This document shows positions 37,104 to 47,342 of a DNA stretch of 64,000 nt, piece by piece. Under the pieces are notes generated by a model, which saw only the letters and a program-made list of their open reading frames with translations, was not told where the DNA came from and did not search any database. Position 1 is the first letter of the stretch, and each line of letters begins with the position of its first letter. Source of the stretch: Halopseudomonas pelagia CL-AP6 (GTDB lineage: Bacteria > Pseudomonadota > Gammaproteobacteria > Pseudomonadales > Pseudomonadaceae); NCBI RefSeq assembly GCF_000410875.1, contig NZ_AROI01000009.1, forward strand, positions 310,001 through 374,000, in the 5' to 3' direction. A program made the position numbers and the translations under genes.

Positions 37104-38006
37104 CTACCGAGCCGCCAACCGCGCCCGCGCTACCCTCGACCCATTCTCCCGGCCCAATACCTGGCTGATCCGTGCACCCGCATCAACCAGCAGATCCAGA
37201 TCGATCCCGGTCTCGATGCCTAGCCCAGTGAGCATATAGAGCACATCTTCACTGGCCACATTGCCGGTGGCGCCCTTGGCGTAGGGGCAACCGCCCAGCC
37301 CGGCGACGGAGCTGTCAAAGACGCTGACACCTTCCAGCAGGCTGGCGTAAATATTTGCCAAGGCCTGACCGTAGGTGTCATGGAAGTGCCCGGCCAAGCG
37401 GTCGCGCGGCACCTGCCCGGCCACCACCTCGATCAGGTGGCGAGTGGCGCCGGGCGTGCCGGTGCCGATGGTGTCACCCAGCGATACTTCATAACAGCCC
37501 ATGGCAGACAATTCTTGGGCGATCAGCGCGACCTGATCTGCGGTGACGTCGCCCTGGTAGGGGCAACCGAGTACACAGGAAATATAACCGCGTACCCTCA
37601 CGCCCGCAGCCAGCGCCGCCTCTAATACCGGGGTGAAGCGATTAATGCTGTCGGCAATCGAGCAGTTGATGTTGCGCTGGGAAAAGGCTTCCGAGGCTGC
37701 GGCGAATACAGCCACTTCGTGTACGCCAGCCGCCAGTGCGGCTTCAAAGCCCTGAAGGTTAGGCGTCAGCGCTGAATAGGACACACCCGGGCGCTGCTGG
37801 ATGCCAGCGAAAACCTCCGCCGAGCCAGCCATCTGCGGGACCCACTTGGGTGATACAAAGCTGCCCACTTCAATATGGTTGACGCCGGCGGCGCTCAGGT
37901 CATCTACCAGGCGCACCTTGGCCTGTACGCTGATGGGCTGAGCTTCGTTTTGCAGCCCGTCACGCGGGCCAACATCGACCAGTCGCACCTTCTGCGGCAA
38001 TGTCAT
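37104..38006 (-). CDS. liuE: Hydroxymethylglutaryl-CoA lyase
   Basis: 300 residues. The HMGL-like TIM barrel starts VRLVDVGPRDGLQNE, with metal ligands in AGHFHDTYGQALAN and the catalytic Cys motif GLGGCPYAKGATGN. It splits HMG-CoA to acetoacetate and acetyl-CoA, the last leucine-catabolic step. Start overlaps the liuD stop by four bases, so it is the end of the liuRABCDE operon. Confidence 0.95.
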   Translation of the reverse strand: MTLPQKVRLVDVGPRDGLQNEAQPISVQAKVRLVDDLSAAGVNHIEVGSFVSPKWVPQMAGSAEVFAGIQQRPGVSYSALTPNLQGFEAALAAGVHEVAVFAAASEAFSQRNINCSIADSINRFTPVLEAALAAGVRVRGYISCVLGCPYQGDVTADQVALIAQELSAMGCYEVSLGDTIGTGTPGATRHLIEVVAGQVPRDRLAGHFHDTYGQALANIYASLLEGVSVFDSSVAGLGGCPYAKGATGNVASEDVLYMLTGLGIETGIDLDLLVDAGARISQVLGRENGSRVARARLAAR

Positions 38007-39955
38007 TCACTATCCTCCAGTTCCACCAGCACGGTGCCTTCGGCGACCAAGTCGCCTTCGACGCAAAACAAGGCTGTGACCTTGCCATCCTGCGGCGCGC
38101 GAATGCTGTGTTCCATTTTCATCGCTTCGAGCACCAGCAGTACGCTACCAGCCTGCACCCGATCACCGACCTGGGCCATTAAGCGCACAATACTGCCATT
38201 CATCGGCGCTAGAAGGCCACCACTGTGCTGCTGGGCCTGTTCTGCCTGGCTAATGGGGTCGAAGGCTTGCAGCGGATGCCAATGGCTTTGCCAGAACAGA
38301 CATACCGCTCCCGCCGCTAGCCGCAAAGGGTAGCGCTGGGTCATGCCGTCACGCTCGATAGTCAGCATCTGTGCGCTTTGATCGAAGCTGCATCCGTGGG
38401 TATCCAGCGTATCCAGTTGTCGGCCCTGTTCGCCACTGCGCAAATGCACGCGGCTGGAGGCGGGCAGGCCGCTACGCCAGCCTGATGGCAGTGTTTGCCA
38501 GGGGCAGGGTGGTGCGTGCTCGATCAGGCGTTGGCTGATTAGCCAGGCACAGCCTGCCACCGCCCAGAAGTCGTCGGTCAAAATGGGCCGGGGTGGTATT
38601 AGCACGGTTTCGTGCCGGGAAATAAAGCCGGTATCCAGCTGCGCGGCAGCAAAAGCCGGGTGCTCGATAATGCCGGTGAGGAAGCTCAGATTGGTCTGCA
38701 GCCCTGCTATGGCGGTTTCACGCAACATGCCGAGCAAATTCAGGCGTGCGGCTTCGCGGGTGTCGCCCCAGGCTATCAGTTTAGCCAGCATCGGATCGTA
38801 AAAAGGCGATACGTCATCGCCTTCACTCACGCCGCTGTCCATGCGCCGGCCGGGCCCATGGGCGGGTTCACGATACAGGGCCAGGCGCCCACTGGCGGGC
38901 AGGAAGCCGTTGGAGGGATCTTCGGCGTACAGCCGCGCTTCTATCGCATGACCATTGAGGGGCACCTGGGCCTGCTCCAATGGCAATGGTTTGCCCTGGG
39001 CGATGTTCAGCTGCCAGGCGACCAGATCCTGGCCGGTGATGGCTTCGGTGACCGGATGCTCTACCTGCAGCCGCGTGTTCATTTCCATGAAATAGAAACG
39101 CTGCTGCTCGTCGAGCAGAAACTCGACGGTACCGGCACCGACATAACCGATGGCCTTGGCTGCTGTCACGGCGGCATCGCCCATGGCTTCACGCAGGGCG
39201 GCGCTAAGACCGGGCGCGGGCGCTTCTTCAATGACTTTCTGATGGCGGCGCTGGATCGAACAATCACGCTCATTCAGATGAATGCAGTGGCCGTGTTGAT
39301 CGGCGAACACCTGGATTTCGATATGCCGCGGCCTGATTAAATAGCGTTCTACCAGCATGCGGCTGTCGCCAAAGCTGGCCAGCGCTTCGCGCTGCGCCGA
39401 CGCCAATGCAGCAGCCAATTCGGCGTCGCTTTCGACTACTTTCATACCCTTGCCGCCACCACCTGCCACGGCCTTAAGCAGTACCGGATAGCCCATGGCG
39501 GTAATTTCCTGGCGCAAGCAGGTCAGGCTCTGGTCGTCGCCATGGTAGCCGGGCACTAGCGGTACGCCAGCCTGTGCCATCAGCGTCTTGGCAGCAGACT
39601 TGCTGCCCATGGCATCGATGGCACTGGCCGGCGGGCCGATAAAGATCAGCCCCTGGTTTTCGCAAGCCCGGGCAAACTCGGCATTTTCCGACAGAAAGCC
39701 GTAACCGGGATGCACTGCCTGCGCGCCTGTCGCTTTCGCGGCTGCCAGGATCAGGTCTGTGCGTAGATAGCTGTCAGCCGGCTTGGCGCCGCCGAGATTG
39801 ATCGCCACATCCGCTTCACGCACATGCTGTGCATGGCGGTCTACCTCACTGTGTACGGCTACGGTGCGTATGCCTAGCGCCTTGGCCGTGCGCATAATGC
39901 GGCAGGCAATTTCGCCGCGGTTGGCGACCAGCAAAGTCGTAATGGGTGTGCTCAT
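38003..39955 (-). CDS. liuD: Methylcrotonyl-CoA carboxylase, biotin subunit
   Basis: 650 residues: biotin carboxylase domains (residues 1-450, GGGGKGMKVVESDAEL; active-site HIEIQVFADQHG and ERDCSIQRRHQKVIEEAPAP) and a C-terminal biotinyl domain with LEAMKMEHSI, the biotin Lys being in EAMKM. Carboxylates 3-methylcrotonyl-CoA together with LiuB. Fits between liuC and liuE with almost no spacing. Confidence 0.95.
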   Translation of the reverse strand: MSTPITTLLVANRGEIACRIMRTAKALGIRTVAVHSEVDRHAQHVREADVAINLGGAKPADSYLRTDLILAAAKATGAQAVHPGYGFLSENAEFARACENQGLIFIGPPASAIDAMGSKSAAKTLMAQAGVPLVPGYHGDDQSLTCLRQEITAMGYPVLLKAVAGGGGKGMKVVESDAELAAALASAQREALASFGDSRMLVERYLIRPRHIEIQVFADQHGHCIHLNERDCSIQRRHQKVIEEAPAPGLSAALREAMGDAAVTAAKAIGYVGAGTVEFLLDEQQRFYFMEMNTRLQVEHPVTEAITGQDLVAWQLNIAQGKPLPLEQAQVPLNGHAIEARLYAEDPSNGFLPASGRLALYREPAHGPGRRMDSGVSEGDDVSPFYDPMLAKLIAWGDTREAARLNLLGMLRETAIAGLQTNLSFLTGIIEHPAFAAAQLDTGFISRHETVLIPPRPILTDDFWAVAGCAWLISQRLIEHAPPCPWQTLPSGWRSGLPASSRVHLRSGEQGRQLDTLDTHGCSFDQSAQMLTIERDGMTQRYPLRLAAGAVCLFWQSHWHPLQAFDPISQAEQAQQHSGGLLAPMNGSIVRLMAQVGDRVQAGSVLLVLEAMKMEHSIRAPQDGKVTALFCVEGDLVAEGTVLVELEDSE

Positions 39956-39961
39956 CGGGGT

Positions 39962-40762
39962 TTATTCCAGGTTCTGTTGCCAGCTCGGCTTGCGTTTATC
40001 GAGGAAGGCTTTCAGTCCTTCCTGGCCCTCGGGGCTGACGCGTACGCGAGCGATAGACGCTTCGGTGTAACGACGCAAGGCGGTGGTGAGTTCGCCGTGT
40101 TTGACCTCGTGCATCAGCGCTTTGGTGGCGCGCATCGCGGCAGGCCCGTTGAGCAGCAGATTGGCGGACCAATCGGCTACAGCCTGTGCCAACCTGTCGG
40201 CGGGGTAGGCGGCGGCAAGCAGGCCAAGCTGCTCTGCCCGTTGGCCATCGAAGCGTTCGGCGGTCAATGCGTAGCGCCGCGCGGCGCGCTCGCCAATTGC
40301 CTTGACCACATAGGGGCTGATCACGGCGGGCAGAATGCCGATGCGCACCTCGGATAGCGAAAACAAGGCGTCTTCGCTGCCGATGGCCATATCACAGCAG
40401 CTGATCAGCCCTAGCGCACCGCCAAAGGCGGCGCCTTGCACGACCGCCAGCGTCGGTAACTTCAACTGATAGAGGCTGGCCATTACCTGCGCCAGTTCGC
40501 GTGAGTCGTTCAGGTTGGCGTTGTAATCGAGCTCGGCGCTTTCTTGCATCCAGGCCAGATCCGCGCCCGCGGAAAAATGTTTGCCACGCCCGCGCAGCAG
40601 CATAAAACGCAACTCTGGCCGCGCTTCAATTGCGTCAAAAGCCAACAGCAGCTCGCGAATCATCTCGGCGTTGAACGCGTTGTTCTTCTCCGGGCGGTTG
40701 AGCCAGAGCGTGGCAATGCCGGTGCTGGAGAAGTCGAGTTGCAGCGTATTGAAAGAGGTCAT
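39962..40762 (-). CDS. liuC: Methylglutaconyl-CoA hydratase
   Basis: 266 residues from ATG 40762 (MTSFNTLQLDFSSTGIA). Crotonase fold: GRGKHFSAGADLAWMQES (oxyanion loop) and VQGAAFGGALGLISCCDMAI, with Glu in LSEVRIGILPAVIS. Hydrates 3-methylglutaconyl-CoA to HMG-CoA. About 125 bases after liuB, a gap that holds a small repeat with GCCGCAAGCTG. Confidence 0.92.
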   Translation of the reverse strand: MTSFNTLQLDFSSTGIATLWLNRPEKNNAFNAEMIRELLLAFDAIEARPELRFMLLRGRGKHFSAGADLAWMQESAELDYNANLNDSRELAQVMASLYQLKLPTLAVVQGAAFGGALGLISCCDMAIGSEDALFSLSEVRIGILPAVISPYVVKAIGERAARRYALTAERFDGQRAEQLGLLAAAYPADRLAQAVADWSANLLLNGPAAMRATKALMHEVKHGELTTALRRYTEASIARVRVSPEGQEGLKAFLDKRKPSWQQNLE

Positions 40763-42620
40763 GGCTATCTCGGTTGTCGCGAGCGCTGCCAGCCGCAAGC
40801 TGGTCGTGCAGGCGTGTAATCAGGGGGGGCTGAACCTTCCGGTCCAGCGTTGTTCGGTTATCAATACGTATGTCAGACCGCTTACCCCTACATCCTGAAT
40901 ACCCCAAAGCGTGTCTGCCCTATCGGCGCATTCAGTGCGGCGGACAGGGCCAGGCCGAGTATGTCTCGCGTCTGGGCCGGGTCGATGACGCCGTCATCCC
41001 AGAGTCTCGCGCTGGAGTAGTAGGGGTGTCCTTGGCGTTCGTACTGCTCTAGGATGGGGTCGCGCAATTGCGCCTGTTGATCTGCGGTGAAGGTGCCGCC
41101 ACGGCGCTCGGCCTGTTCCTGCTTGACCTGCACCAGCACGCCAGCGGCCTGTTCGGCGCCCATCACCGAAATACGCGCATTCGGCCACATCCATAAAAAG
41201 CGCGGGTCATAGGCGCGGCCGCACATCCCATAATTGCCGGCACCAAAACTGCCGCCGATAATGACTGTAAATTTGGGTACCTGAGCACAGGCCACAGCGG
41301 TAACCAGTTTGGCGCCGTGTTTGGCGATGCCGCCGGCCTCGTATTTCTGCCCGACCATAAAGCCGGTGATGTTCTGCAGAAAGACCAGTGGAATACCACG
41401 CTGACAGGCTAGCTCGATAAAGTGCGCGCCTTTTTGCGCCGACTCGGCAAACAGGATGCCATTATTGGCCAGAATCGCCACCGGGTGGCCGTGCAGATGG
41501 GCGAAGCCGCAGACCAGCGTGCTGCCATAGAGTGCCTTGAATTCATCGAACTGGCTGTCGTCGACCAGTCGGGCGATCACCTCGCGCACCTCGAAGGGCT
41601 GCTTGGGGTCGGCCGGGATCACGGCGTACAGATCCTCCGCTGGATAGCGCGGCTCGATGGTCGCGCGCAGATTCAGCTCACCCTGTTTGCGCCAGTTCAA
41701 ATTGGCAATGCAATGCCGCGCCAGCGCCAGCGCGTGTTCGTCATTCTCGGCGTAATGATCCGCCACGCCAGAGATTTTGCAGTGTACATCCGCGCCACCC
41801 AGCTGCTCGGCGCTGACCACTTCGCCGGTGGCGGCCTTGACCAGTGGTGGGCCCGCCAGAAAAATCGTCGCCTGATCACGCACCATGATGGCTTCATCGG
41901 CCATGGCCGGTACATAGGCGCCGCCAGCGGTACAGGAACCCATGACCACGGCGATCTGGGCAATGCCCTGGGCGCTCATGTTGGCCTGATTGAAAAAGAT
42001 CCGACCAAAATGCTCGCGATCGGGAAAGACCTCATCTTGCCGCGGTAGGTTAGCGCCGCCGGAGTCCACCAGGTAGATACAGGGCAGACGGTTTTGCTGG
42101 GCGATGGTCTGTGCGCGTAAATGCTTTTTGACCGTCAGCGGATAGTAGGAACCGCCTTTGACCGTCGCATCGTTGGCGACAATCATGCACTCCACGCCCT
42201 CTACCCGGCCAATCCCGGCAATGATTCCGGCCGCCGGGACGTCTTCGTCATATACCCCATGCGCTGCCAACTGACCGATTTCGAGAAAGGGCGAGCCGGT
42301 ATCCAGCAAGGTATCGATACGCTGGCGCGGTAGCAGCTTGCCGCGCGACAAATGCCGCTCCTGCGCCGTTGCTCCCCCGCCTTCGGCGACCTTGCACAAT
42401 AACGTCCGCAAATCCTCGACCAGGTGGCGCATGGCGTCGCGGTTGGCCGCGAACTCGGGGCTGGACGGATGCATCTGCGTAGGCAGGATACTCATGGCAT
42501 TGCCTCGATACACAGTGGCAAGCCATAAGCTGCCAGCGGCAAGCTGCCCTTTGCTGCACCGGCCTGCTCGCTGGATCCGCACCGCTTGCCACTTGAACCT
42601 TGTAGCTTGCCGCTAAGCTC
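40763..42620. repeat. Scattered AAGCTGCC/GGCAAGC intergenic repeats in the liu operon
   Basis: The gaps on both sides of liuB (40763-40887 and 42496-42618) carry copies of the related words CAGCGGCAAGCTG, GCAAGCCATAAGCTG and GCTTGCCGCT, which can fold as small hairpins. Such elements are common between Pseudomonas genes. They may stabilise or separate segments of the operon mRNA. Only the gaps are meant, not liuB itself. Confidence 0.4.
40888..42495 (-). CDS. liuB: Methylcrotonyl-CoA carboxylase, carboxyltransferase subunit
   Basis: 535 residues from ATG 42495 ([15 protein letters not shown]), the usual LiuB length. Two crotonase-like carboxyltransferase domains, with [18 protein letters not shown] and [16 protein letters not shown] in the first and [16 protein letters not shown] with [14 protein letters not shown] in the second. 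Works with LiuD on methylcrotonyl-CoA. Confidence 0.95.
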   Translation of the reverse strand: MSILPTQMHPSSPEFAANRDAMRHLVEDLRTLLCKVAEGGGATAQERHLSRGKLLPRQRIDTLLDTGSPFLEIGQLAAHGVYDEDVPAAGIIAGIGRVEGVECMIVANDATVKGGSYYPLTVKKHLRAQTIAQQNRLPCIYLVDSGGANLPRQDEVFPDREHFGRIFFNQANMSAQGIAQIAVVMGSCTAGGAYVPAMADEAIMVRDQATIFLAGPPLVKAATGEVVSAEQLGGADVHCKISGVADHYAENDEHALALARHCIANLNWRKQGELNLRATIEPRYPAEDLYAVIPADPKQPFEVREVIARLVDDSQFDEFKALYGSTLVCGFAHLHGHPVAILANNGILFAESAQKGAHFIELACQRGIPLVFLQNITGFMVGQKYEAGGIAKHGAKLVTAVACAQVPKFTVIIGGSFGAGNYGMCGRAYDPRFLWMWPNARISVMGAEQAAGVLVQVKQEQAERRGGTFTADQQAQLRDPILEQYERQGHPYYSSARLWDDGVIDPAQTRDILGLALSAALNAPIGQTRFGVFRM

Positions 42621-43782
42621 AGCGCGTTTCATTAAACAACTCCCGCCCGATCAGCATCCGCCGAATCTCGCTGGTGCCAGCGCCGATCTCATAGAGTTTG
42701 GCGTCGCGCAACAGACGGCCCGTGGGGTAGTCATTGATATAGCCATTGCCGCCGAGAATCTGGATCGCATCCAGCGCCATCTGCGTGGCACGCTCGGCGG
42801 TATACAGTATGACCCCCGCAGCGTCCTTGCGGGTGGCTTCGCCGCGATCGCAGGCCTGGGCTACGGCGTACAGGTAGGCGCGGCTGGCGTTGAGTTGGGT
42901 GTACATATCCGCGACCTTGCCCTGGATCAGCTGAAACTCACCGATGCTCTGGCCGAACTGCTTGCGGTCATGAATGTAGGGCACCACTTCATCCATACAG
43001 GCCTGCATGATGCCAACCGGCCCGCCCGCCAGTACCACGCGCTCATAATCCAGGCCGCTCATCAATACCTTCACGCCGGCATTCAGGTCGCCAAGGATGT
43101 TCTCGGCAGGCACTTCTACGTTGTCGAAGATCAGCTCGCAGGTGTTGGAGCCGCGCATGCCGAGTTTGTCGAGCTTGGGTCCGCGGGAGAAGCCGGCCCA
43201 GTCGCGCTCGACGATAAAGGCGCTGATGCCATGAGCGCCTTTGTCGGGCTCAGTCTTGGCATAAATCACATAGACGTGGGCATCCGGGCCATTGGTGATC
43301 CACATCTTGGTGCCGTTAAGCAGATAGCGGTCGCCCTTTTTCTCGGCGCGCAGCTTCATGCTGACCACGTCGGACCCGGCATTGGGCTCGCTCATCGCCA
43401 GCGCACCGATATGTTCGCCACTGATCAGGCCGGGCAGGTAGCGGGCCTTCTGTGCCGGCGTGCCATTACGATTGATCTGGTTCACACAGAGGTTCGAGTG
43501 CGCGCCGTAAGAGAGGCCCACAGAGGCCGATGCGCGGCTAATCTCTTCTATGGCGACCACATGCGCGAGGTACCCCAGCCCAGCACCGCCGAATTCTTCG
43601 GCAACGGTAATACCCAGCAATCCCATGTCGCCAAAGCGCAGCCACATGTCCTCGGGGAACAGGTTGTCGCGGTCGATCTGCGCTGCGCGCGGTGCCAGCT
43701 CGGCGCGGCAAAAACCCTGCAGCTGCTCGCGCAGCATGTTTATCGTATCGCCGTGGGCAAAGTTCAAGGAGCTGTAATGCAT
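42619..43782 (-). CDS. liuA: Isovaleryl-CoA dehydrogenase
   Basis: 387 residues from ATG 43782 ([17 protein letters not shown]). Acyl-CoA dehydrogenase fold; [14 protein letters not shown] and [17 protein letters not shown] contact FAD and substrate, and [19 protein letters not shown] ends the protein. Oxidises isovaleryl-CoA to 3-methylcrotonyl-CoA, passing electrons to ETF. First catabolic gene after liuR. Confidence 0.93.
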   Translation of the reverse strand: MHYSSLNFAHGDTINMLREQLQGFCRAELAPRAAQIDRDNLFPEDMWLRFGDMGLLGITVAEEFGGAGLGYLAHVVAIEEISRASASVGLSYGAHSNLCVNQINRNGTPAQKARYLPGLISGEHIGALAMSEPNAGSDVVSMKLRAEKKGDRYLLNGTKMWITNGPDAHVYVIYAKTEPDKGAHGISAFIVERDWAGFSRGPKLDKLGMRGSNTCELIFDNVEVPAENILGDLNAGVKVLMSGLDYERVVLAGGPVGIMQACMDEVVPYIHDRKQFGQSIGEFQLIQGKVADMYTQLNASRAYLYAVAQACDRGEATRKDAAGVILYTAERATQMALDAIQILGGNGYINDYPTGRLLRDAKLYEIGAGTSEIRRMLIGRELFNETR

Positions 43783-43848
43783 GGGGTCACCTGTAGCCAA
43801 TGGTTCTGGATCGGTCGGTAAGGGCTAATGAATGCGGCCAAAGCGCTA

Positions 43849-44244
43849 TCAGGCGCTAGTTGGGCTGGATACATGGGCGGCTTTGAGCGCCGTGTAGCAT
43901 CGCTCCTCGGCGCTATCGAGCTCAATCTGCATTTGTTGAATATCCAGCATCTGCTGATCAAGCTGCGCGCGCCGCTCGGCGATTTTGCCGAGCATGCTGT
44001 GCAACTGCTTCTGATTGTCGCCCAGTGGGTCGTATAGCTGGATCAATTCCCTGCATTCAGCGAGCGAAAAGCCGATGCGTTTGCCACGCAGGATCAACTT
44101 CAAGCTGACCTTGTCTCTGGCTGAATAGATACGTTCTTGACCTCGGCGCTCGGGACTCAGGAGGCCCTGCTCTTCGTAGAAGCGAATAGCGCGGGTGGTG
44201 ATATCCAGTTCGCGGGCAAGATCGGAGATGGAGTAGGAGGGCAT
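43849..44244 (-). CDS. liuR: MerR-family regulator LiuR
   Basis: 131 residues from ATG 44244 with AAGG upstream; an in-frame GTG at 44253 is possible. MerR winged helix YSISDLARELDITTRAIRFY then EEQGLLSPERRGQERIYSAR, and a C-terminal coiled coil (KQLHSMLGKIAERRAQLDQQ). First gene of the liu operon; regulates leucine/isovalerate degradation. The palindrome at 44266-44279 just upstream is its likely site. Confidence 0.92.
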   Translation of the reverse strand: MPSYSISDLARELDITTRAIRFYEEQGLLSPERRGQERIYSARDKVSLKLILRGKRIGFSLAECRELIQLYDPLGDNQKQLHSMLGKIAERRAQLDQQMLDIQQMQIELDSAEERCYTALKAAHVSSPTSA

Positions 44245-44265
44245 GGAAGACACCTTGGTTAACCT

Positions 44266-44279
44266 TTACGTTAACGTAA
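44266..44279. promoter_or_regulatory. LiuR operator
   Basis: TTACGTTAACGTAA is a perfect 14-bp palindrome, 22 bases upstream of the liuR start. It agrees with the known LiuR-type motif built on ACGT-NN-ACGT halves. Confidence 0.8.
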
Positions 44280-44400
44280 GGCAGTGCGTGGAAACTGTCA
44301 ATCAAGCTGAGTGCAAAGGGTCCGGATGCTGGAGGGGTGCCATTGGGAATAGGGGGGTAACGGGAGGCAGCAGCGGGCGCGTAACGCCCGCTGCTGGCAA

Positions 44401-45342
44401 CTATTGAGCAGCTTCGGCCTCGCGCTCGCGCATGATTTTACGTTCTAGTTGTTGCGACAGCTCGATGATCTGTTCACGCATCCAGCGGTTGGCCGGGTCC
44501 TGATCAGTGCTTTCATGCCAGAACAGGTGTGTTTCGATCGGTGGTACGTCGTCGATAGGCAGCTCTGAATAATGCAACTGGTGGCGGCGGGCGAAGCGCT
44601 CGGGCACGGTCATGACCATGTCGGTCGATTCGAGCACCAGCGGCGCCATCTGGTAATGCTGCGAGCGCAACACCACACGGCGCTGCAAGCCGATCTTGCC
44701 GAGCGACAGGTCCACATGCCCCAGGCCATTGCGGCGGCTGGAGATGTGAATATGCGACTGGCCAAGGTAGTCATCCAGTGTGATTTTCGTTTTGCTGGTC
44801 AACGGGTGATCGCGGCGCATGACGCAGACGTAGCGGTCTTCAAACAGCTTGACGTGACGGACCTGGGTATCGGTATTCAGCGGTGCGTCGATAGCAAAAT
44901 CCAGACGCCCGGCAGCCAGCTCTTTGGTCGTCTCACGGCGTTTGGTCAAAAAGCTGTCGATATTGATGTTGGCTGCTAGCCGGCGAATACGTGACGCCAG
45001 ATGCGGCAAAATCACCGCCTCGGTCAAATCGGTCATGCTGATACGATAGGTTTTGGTCGCCTGATCCGGGTTGAAACTGCGGCTTTCCTGCACGGATACG
45101 CGCAGCAACTGCAATGCATGGCGCACAGGGGTAATGATGTTTTGCGCCATGGGCGTGGGCACCATGCCCTGGGCCGTTCTGACAAACAGCGGATCATTGA
45201 AGGTCTCGCGCAGACGGGCGAGGGCGTTGCTCACTGCAGGTTGGGTGATGCCGACAATCTGTCCGGCGCGGGTCAGATTGGCTTCGGTATAGATGGCATC
45301 AAATACAATGAACAGGTTCAAGTCGACTTTACTGAGGTTCAT
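44401..45342 (-). CDS. LysR-family regulator
   Basis: 313 residues. The N-terminal helix-turn-helix reads DLNLFIVFDAIYTEANLTRA then GITQPAVSNALARLRETFND. The effector domain resembles the NodD/SyrM-like branch of LysR proteins (LFEDRYVCVMRRDHPL). Divergent from an acyl-CoA dehydrogenase gene; the pair is probably a regulator and its target. Confidence 0.88.
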   Translation of the reverse strand: MNLSKVDLNLFIVFDAIYTEANLTRAGQIVGITQPAVSNALARLRETFNDPLFVRTAQGMVPTPMAQNIITPVRHALQLLRVSVQESRSFNPDQATKTYRISMTDLTEAVILPHLASRIRRLAANINIDSFLTKRRETTKELAAGRLDFAIDAPLNTDTQVRHVKLFEDRYVCVMRRDHPLTSKTKITLDDYLGQSHIHISSRRNGLGHVDLSLGKIGLQRRVVLRSQHYQMAPLVLESTDMVMTVPERFARRHQLHYSELPIDDVPPIETHLFWHESTDQDPANRWMREQIIELSQQLERKIMREREAEAAQ

Positions 45343-45406
45343 GCCAACATCGTCCTTCGGTAGGGCTTAGGCAAGGTGACTCACATAGAGATATCACCCA
45401 CTCATA

Positions 45407-45430
45407 ATAAGTGAAGTATATATTGCTTAT
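45407..45430. promoter_or_regulatory. Possible LysR-type site between the divergent pair
   Basis: ATAAG-N14-CTTAT forms an interrupted palindrome in an AT-rich stretch centred in the 188-base gap between the LysR gene and the acyl-CoA dehydrogenase. Placement suits a LysR-type activator; evidence is only the symmetry. Confidence 0.35.
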
Positions 45431-45530
45431 ACGGCTTTATACACGCAGAAAATAGGTTAGATAAATCGGGGAGCCTCATCTAGCATCACCAGGGTCGCTA
45501 CACCATCGTCATCAAAAAAGGCCCGCAACT

Positions 45531-46739
45531 ATGGATTTTGGATACTCACCCAAGGTTAATGACCTCCGCGAACGCGTTGACGCATTCATGCAGGAGCACG
45601 TGTTCCCCGCCGAGCACATCTTTCATCAACAGGTGAATGAAGGTGATCGCTGGCAGCCCACCGCTATCGTCGAAGAACTCAAGGTAAAGGCCCGCGCTGT
45701 CGGCCTGTGGAACCTGTTTCTTCCCGAGTCCGAGCTGGGCGCCGGCCTGACCAACCTGGAATACGCACCCCTGGCTGAGCTGATGGGTCGTTCCGGTCTG
45801 GCTTCCGAAGCCTTCAATTGCAGCGCGCCGGACACCGGCAATATGGAAACTATCGTTCGTTACGGCAACGAAGAACAGAAAGAGCGCTGGGTCAAGCCGC
45901 TGCTGGCTGGCGAAATTCGTTCTTGCTTCGGCATGACCGAGCCGGGCGTGGCGTCTTCCGACGCGACCAATATGCAGGCCAATGCCCGTCGCGAAGGTGA
46001 CGAATGGGTCATCAACGGTCGCAAATGGTGGACCTCCGGCGCCTGCGATCCGCGCTGCAAGATCATGATCTTCATGGGTCTGACCAATCCGGATGCGCCG
46101 CGTCACCAGCAGCACTCGATGATTCTGGTGCCTATGGACTCTCCCGGTCTGAAAGTCATTCGCCCGCTGCCGGTATTCGGTTATGACGATGCACCACACG
46201 GCCATGCCGAAGTGCTGTTGGAAAACGTGCGTGTACCCTACGAAAACGTGCTCTTGGGTGAGGGCCGTGGCTTTGAAATCGCTCAGGGTCGTCTTGGGCC
46301 AGGCCGTATTCACCACTGCATGCGCTCCATTGGCGCTGCCGAGCGCGCTCTTGAGCTGATGTGCCGTCGCTCGGTTGAGCGTGAAGCCTTCGGCAAGCGT
46401 CTGGCTCAGCTGGGCGGCAATATTGACCTGATCGCCGAGTCGCGTATCGAGATCAATCAGGCGCGCCTGTTGACGCTGAATGCGGCCTACATGATGGATA
46501 CCGTGGGTAACAAGGTCGCGAAAAGTGAAATTGCTCAGATCAAAGTTGCGGCGCCGAACGTTGCGCTGCGAGTAATCGATCGGGCAATCCAGATGCACGG
46601 TGGTGCTGGCGTATCGGAAGATACTCCGTTGGCACATATGTATGCCATGCAGCGTACTTTGCGTCTGGCTGATGGCCCGGACGAAGTGCACCGCGCCGCT
46701 ATTGGCAAGCATGAGCTGGGTAAGTACATGGCGCGCTGA
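45531..46739 (+). CDS. Acyl-CoA dehydrogenase
   Basis: 402 residues. Signature [17 protein letters not shown] and [19 protein letters not shown]; the C-terminal [19 protein letters not shown] then [12 protein letters not shown] is like the ACAD10/11-type branch used for longer or branched acyl-CoAs. Substrate unknown. A terminator follows immediately. Confidence 0.9.
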   Translation: MDFGYSPKVNDLRERVDAFMQEHVFPAEHIFHQQVNEGDRWQPTAIVEELKVKARAVGLWNLFLPESELGAGLTNLEYAPLAELMGRSGLASEAFNCSAPDTGNMETIVRYGNEEQKERWVKPLLAGEIRSCFGMTEPGVASSDATNMQANARREGDEWVINGRKWWTSGACDPRCKIMIFMGLTNPDAPRHQQHSMILVPMDSPGLKVIRPLPVFGYDDAPHGHAEVLLENVRVPYENVLLGEGRGFEIAQGRLGPGRIHHCMRSIGAAERALELMCRRSVEREAFGKRLAQLGGNIDLIAESRIEINQARLLTLNAAYMMDTVGNKVAKSEIAQIKVAAPNVALRVIDRAIQMHGGAGVSEDTPLAHMYAMQRTLRLADGPDEVHRAAIGKHELGKYMAR

Positions 46740-46754
46740 TTGTGCAGCTATGCT

Positions 46755-46796
46755 AAAAACCGCTTGCCGGGCTAGCGCCTGGTGAGCGGTTTTTTT
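46755..46796 (+). terminator. Terminator of the acyl-CoA dehydrogenase gene
   Basis: AAAAACCGCT, a 20-base loop, then AGCGGTTTTTTT, beginning 15 bases after the stop. Confidence 0.88.
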
Positions 46797-46966
46797 ATGC
46801 CTGCGGGATTGGGTTCAGGGCTATCCAGTCAAGCTGCGGCTTGGCAAGCGTTAGCCTGGAGGCCAGGCAACACAACGCCCACCCGAATTATCTTCGGATG
46901 TGCGAAAAAAGCAGGCGTTGGTATTGGCCGGCGTGGCCAGAGAAACGGCTAGAACGGTTGCCCGAA

Positions 46967-47185
46967 TTAACGAGCGCGGTAGGTGATACGACCCTTGGTC
47001 AGGTCATAGGGCGTCAATTCAACACGCACTTTGTCACCGGTCAGGATGCGGATGTAATTTTTGCGCATCTTGCCTGAAATATGGGCAGTAACAACGTGAC
47101 CGTTCTCCAGTTCAACGCGGAACATGGTATTCGGCAGCGTGTCTACAATGGTGCCTTCCATTTCAATACTTTCTTCTTTCGCCAT
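46967..47185 (-). CDS. infA: Translation initiation factor IF-1
   Basis: 72 residues: [20 protein letters not shown], the S1/OB-fold with [19 protein letters not shown] and a final GRITYRAR. Standard length. Occludes the ribosomal A site during initiation. Follows bpt and aat on the same strand, as in other pseudomonads. Confidence 0.97.
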   Translation of the reverse strand: MAKEESIEMEGTIVDTLPNTMFRVELENGHVVTAHISGKMRKNYIRILTGDKVRVELTPYDLTKGRITYRAR

Positions 47186-47342
47186 TAAGGCCTCTCACAT
47201 GTCGGAAAAAACAGCGGGCAACTGAAGCTGCGCCCGCAAAAAAGGTGAGCAATTGTGCCTGAAAAGCGCACAACAACCAAGTTTCATTGATAAATACTAC
47301 CAAATAACCCCGATGAGAGGCGTTCTCGCAATGTGAATTCGC

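Noticed and set aside
45546-46712. A 388-codon open frame antisense to the acyl-CoA dehydrogenase
   Set aside because: It is low in recognisable motifs and fully inside a clear gene on the other strand; GC-rich codon bias explains it.
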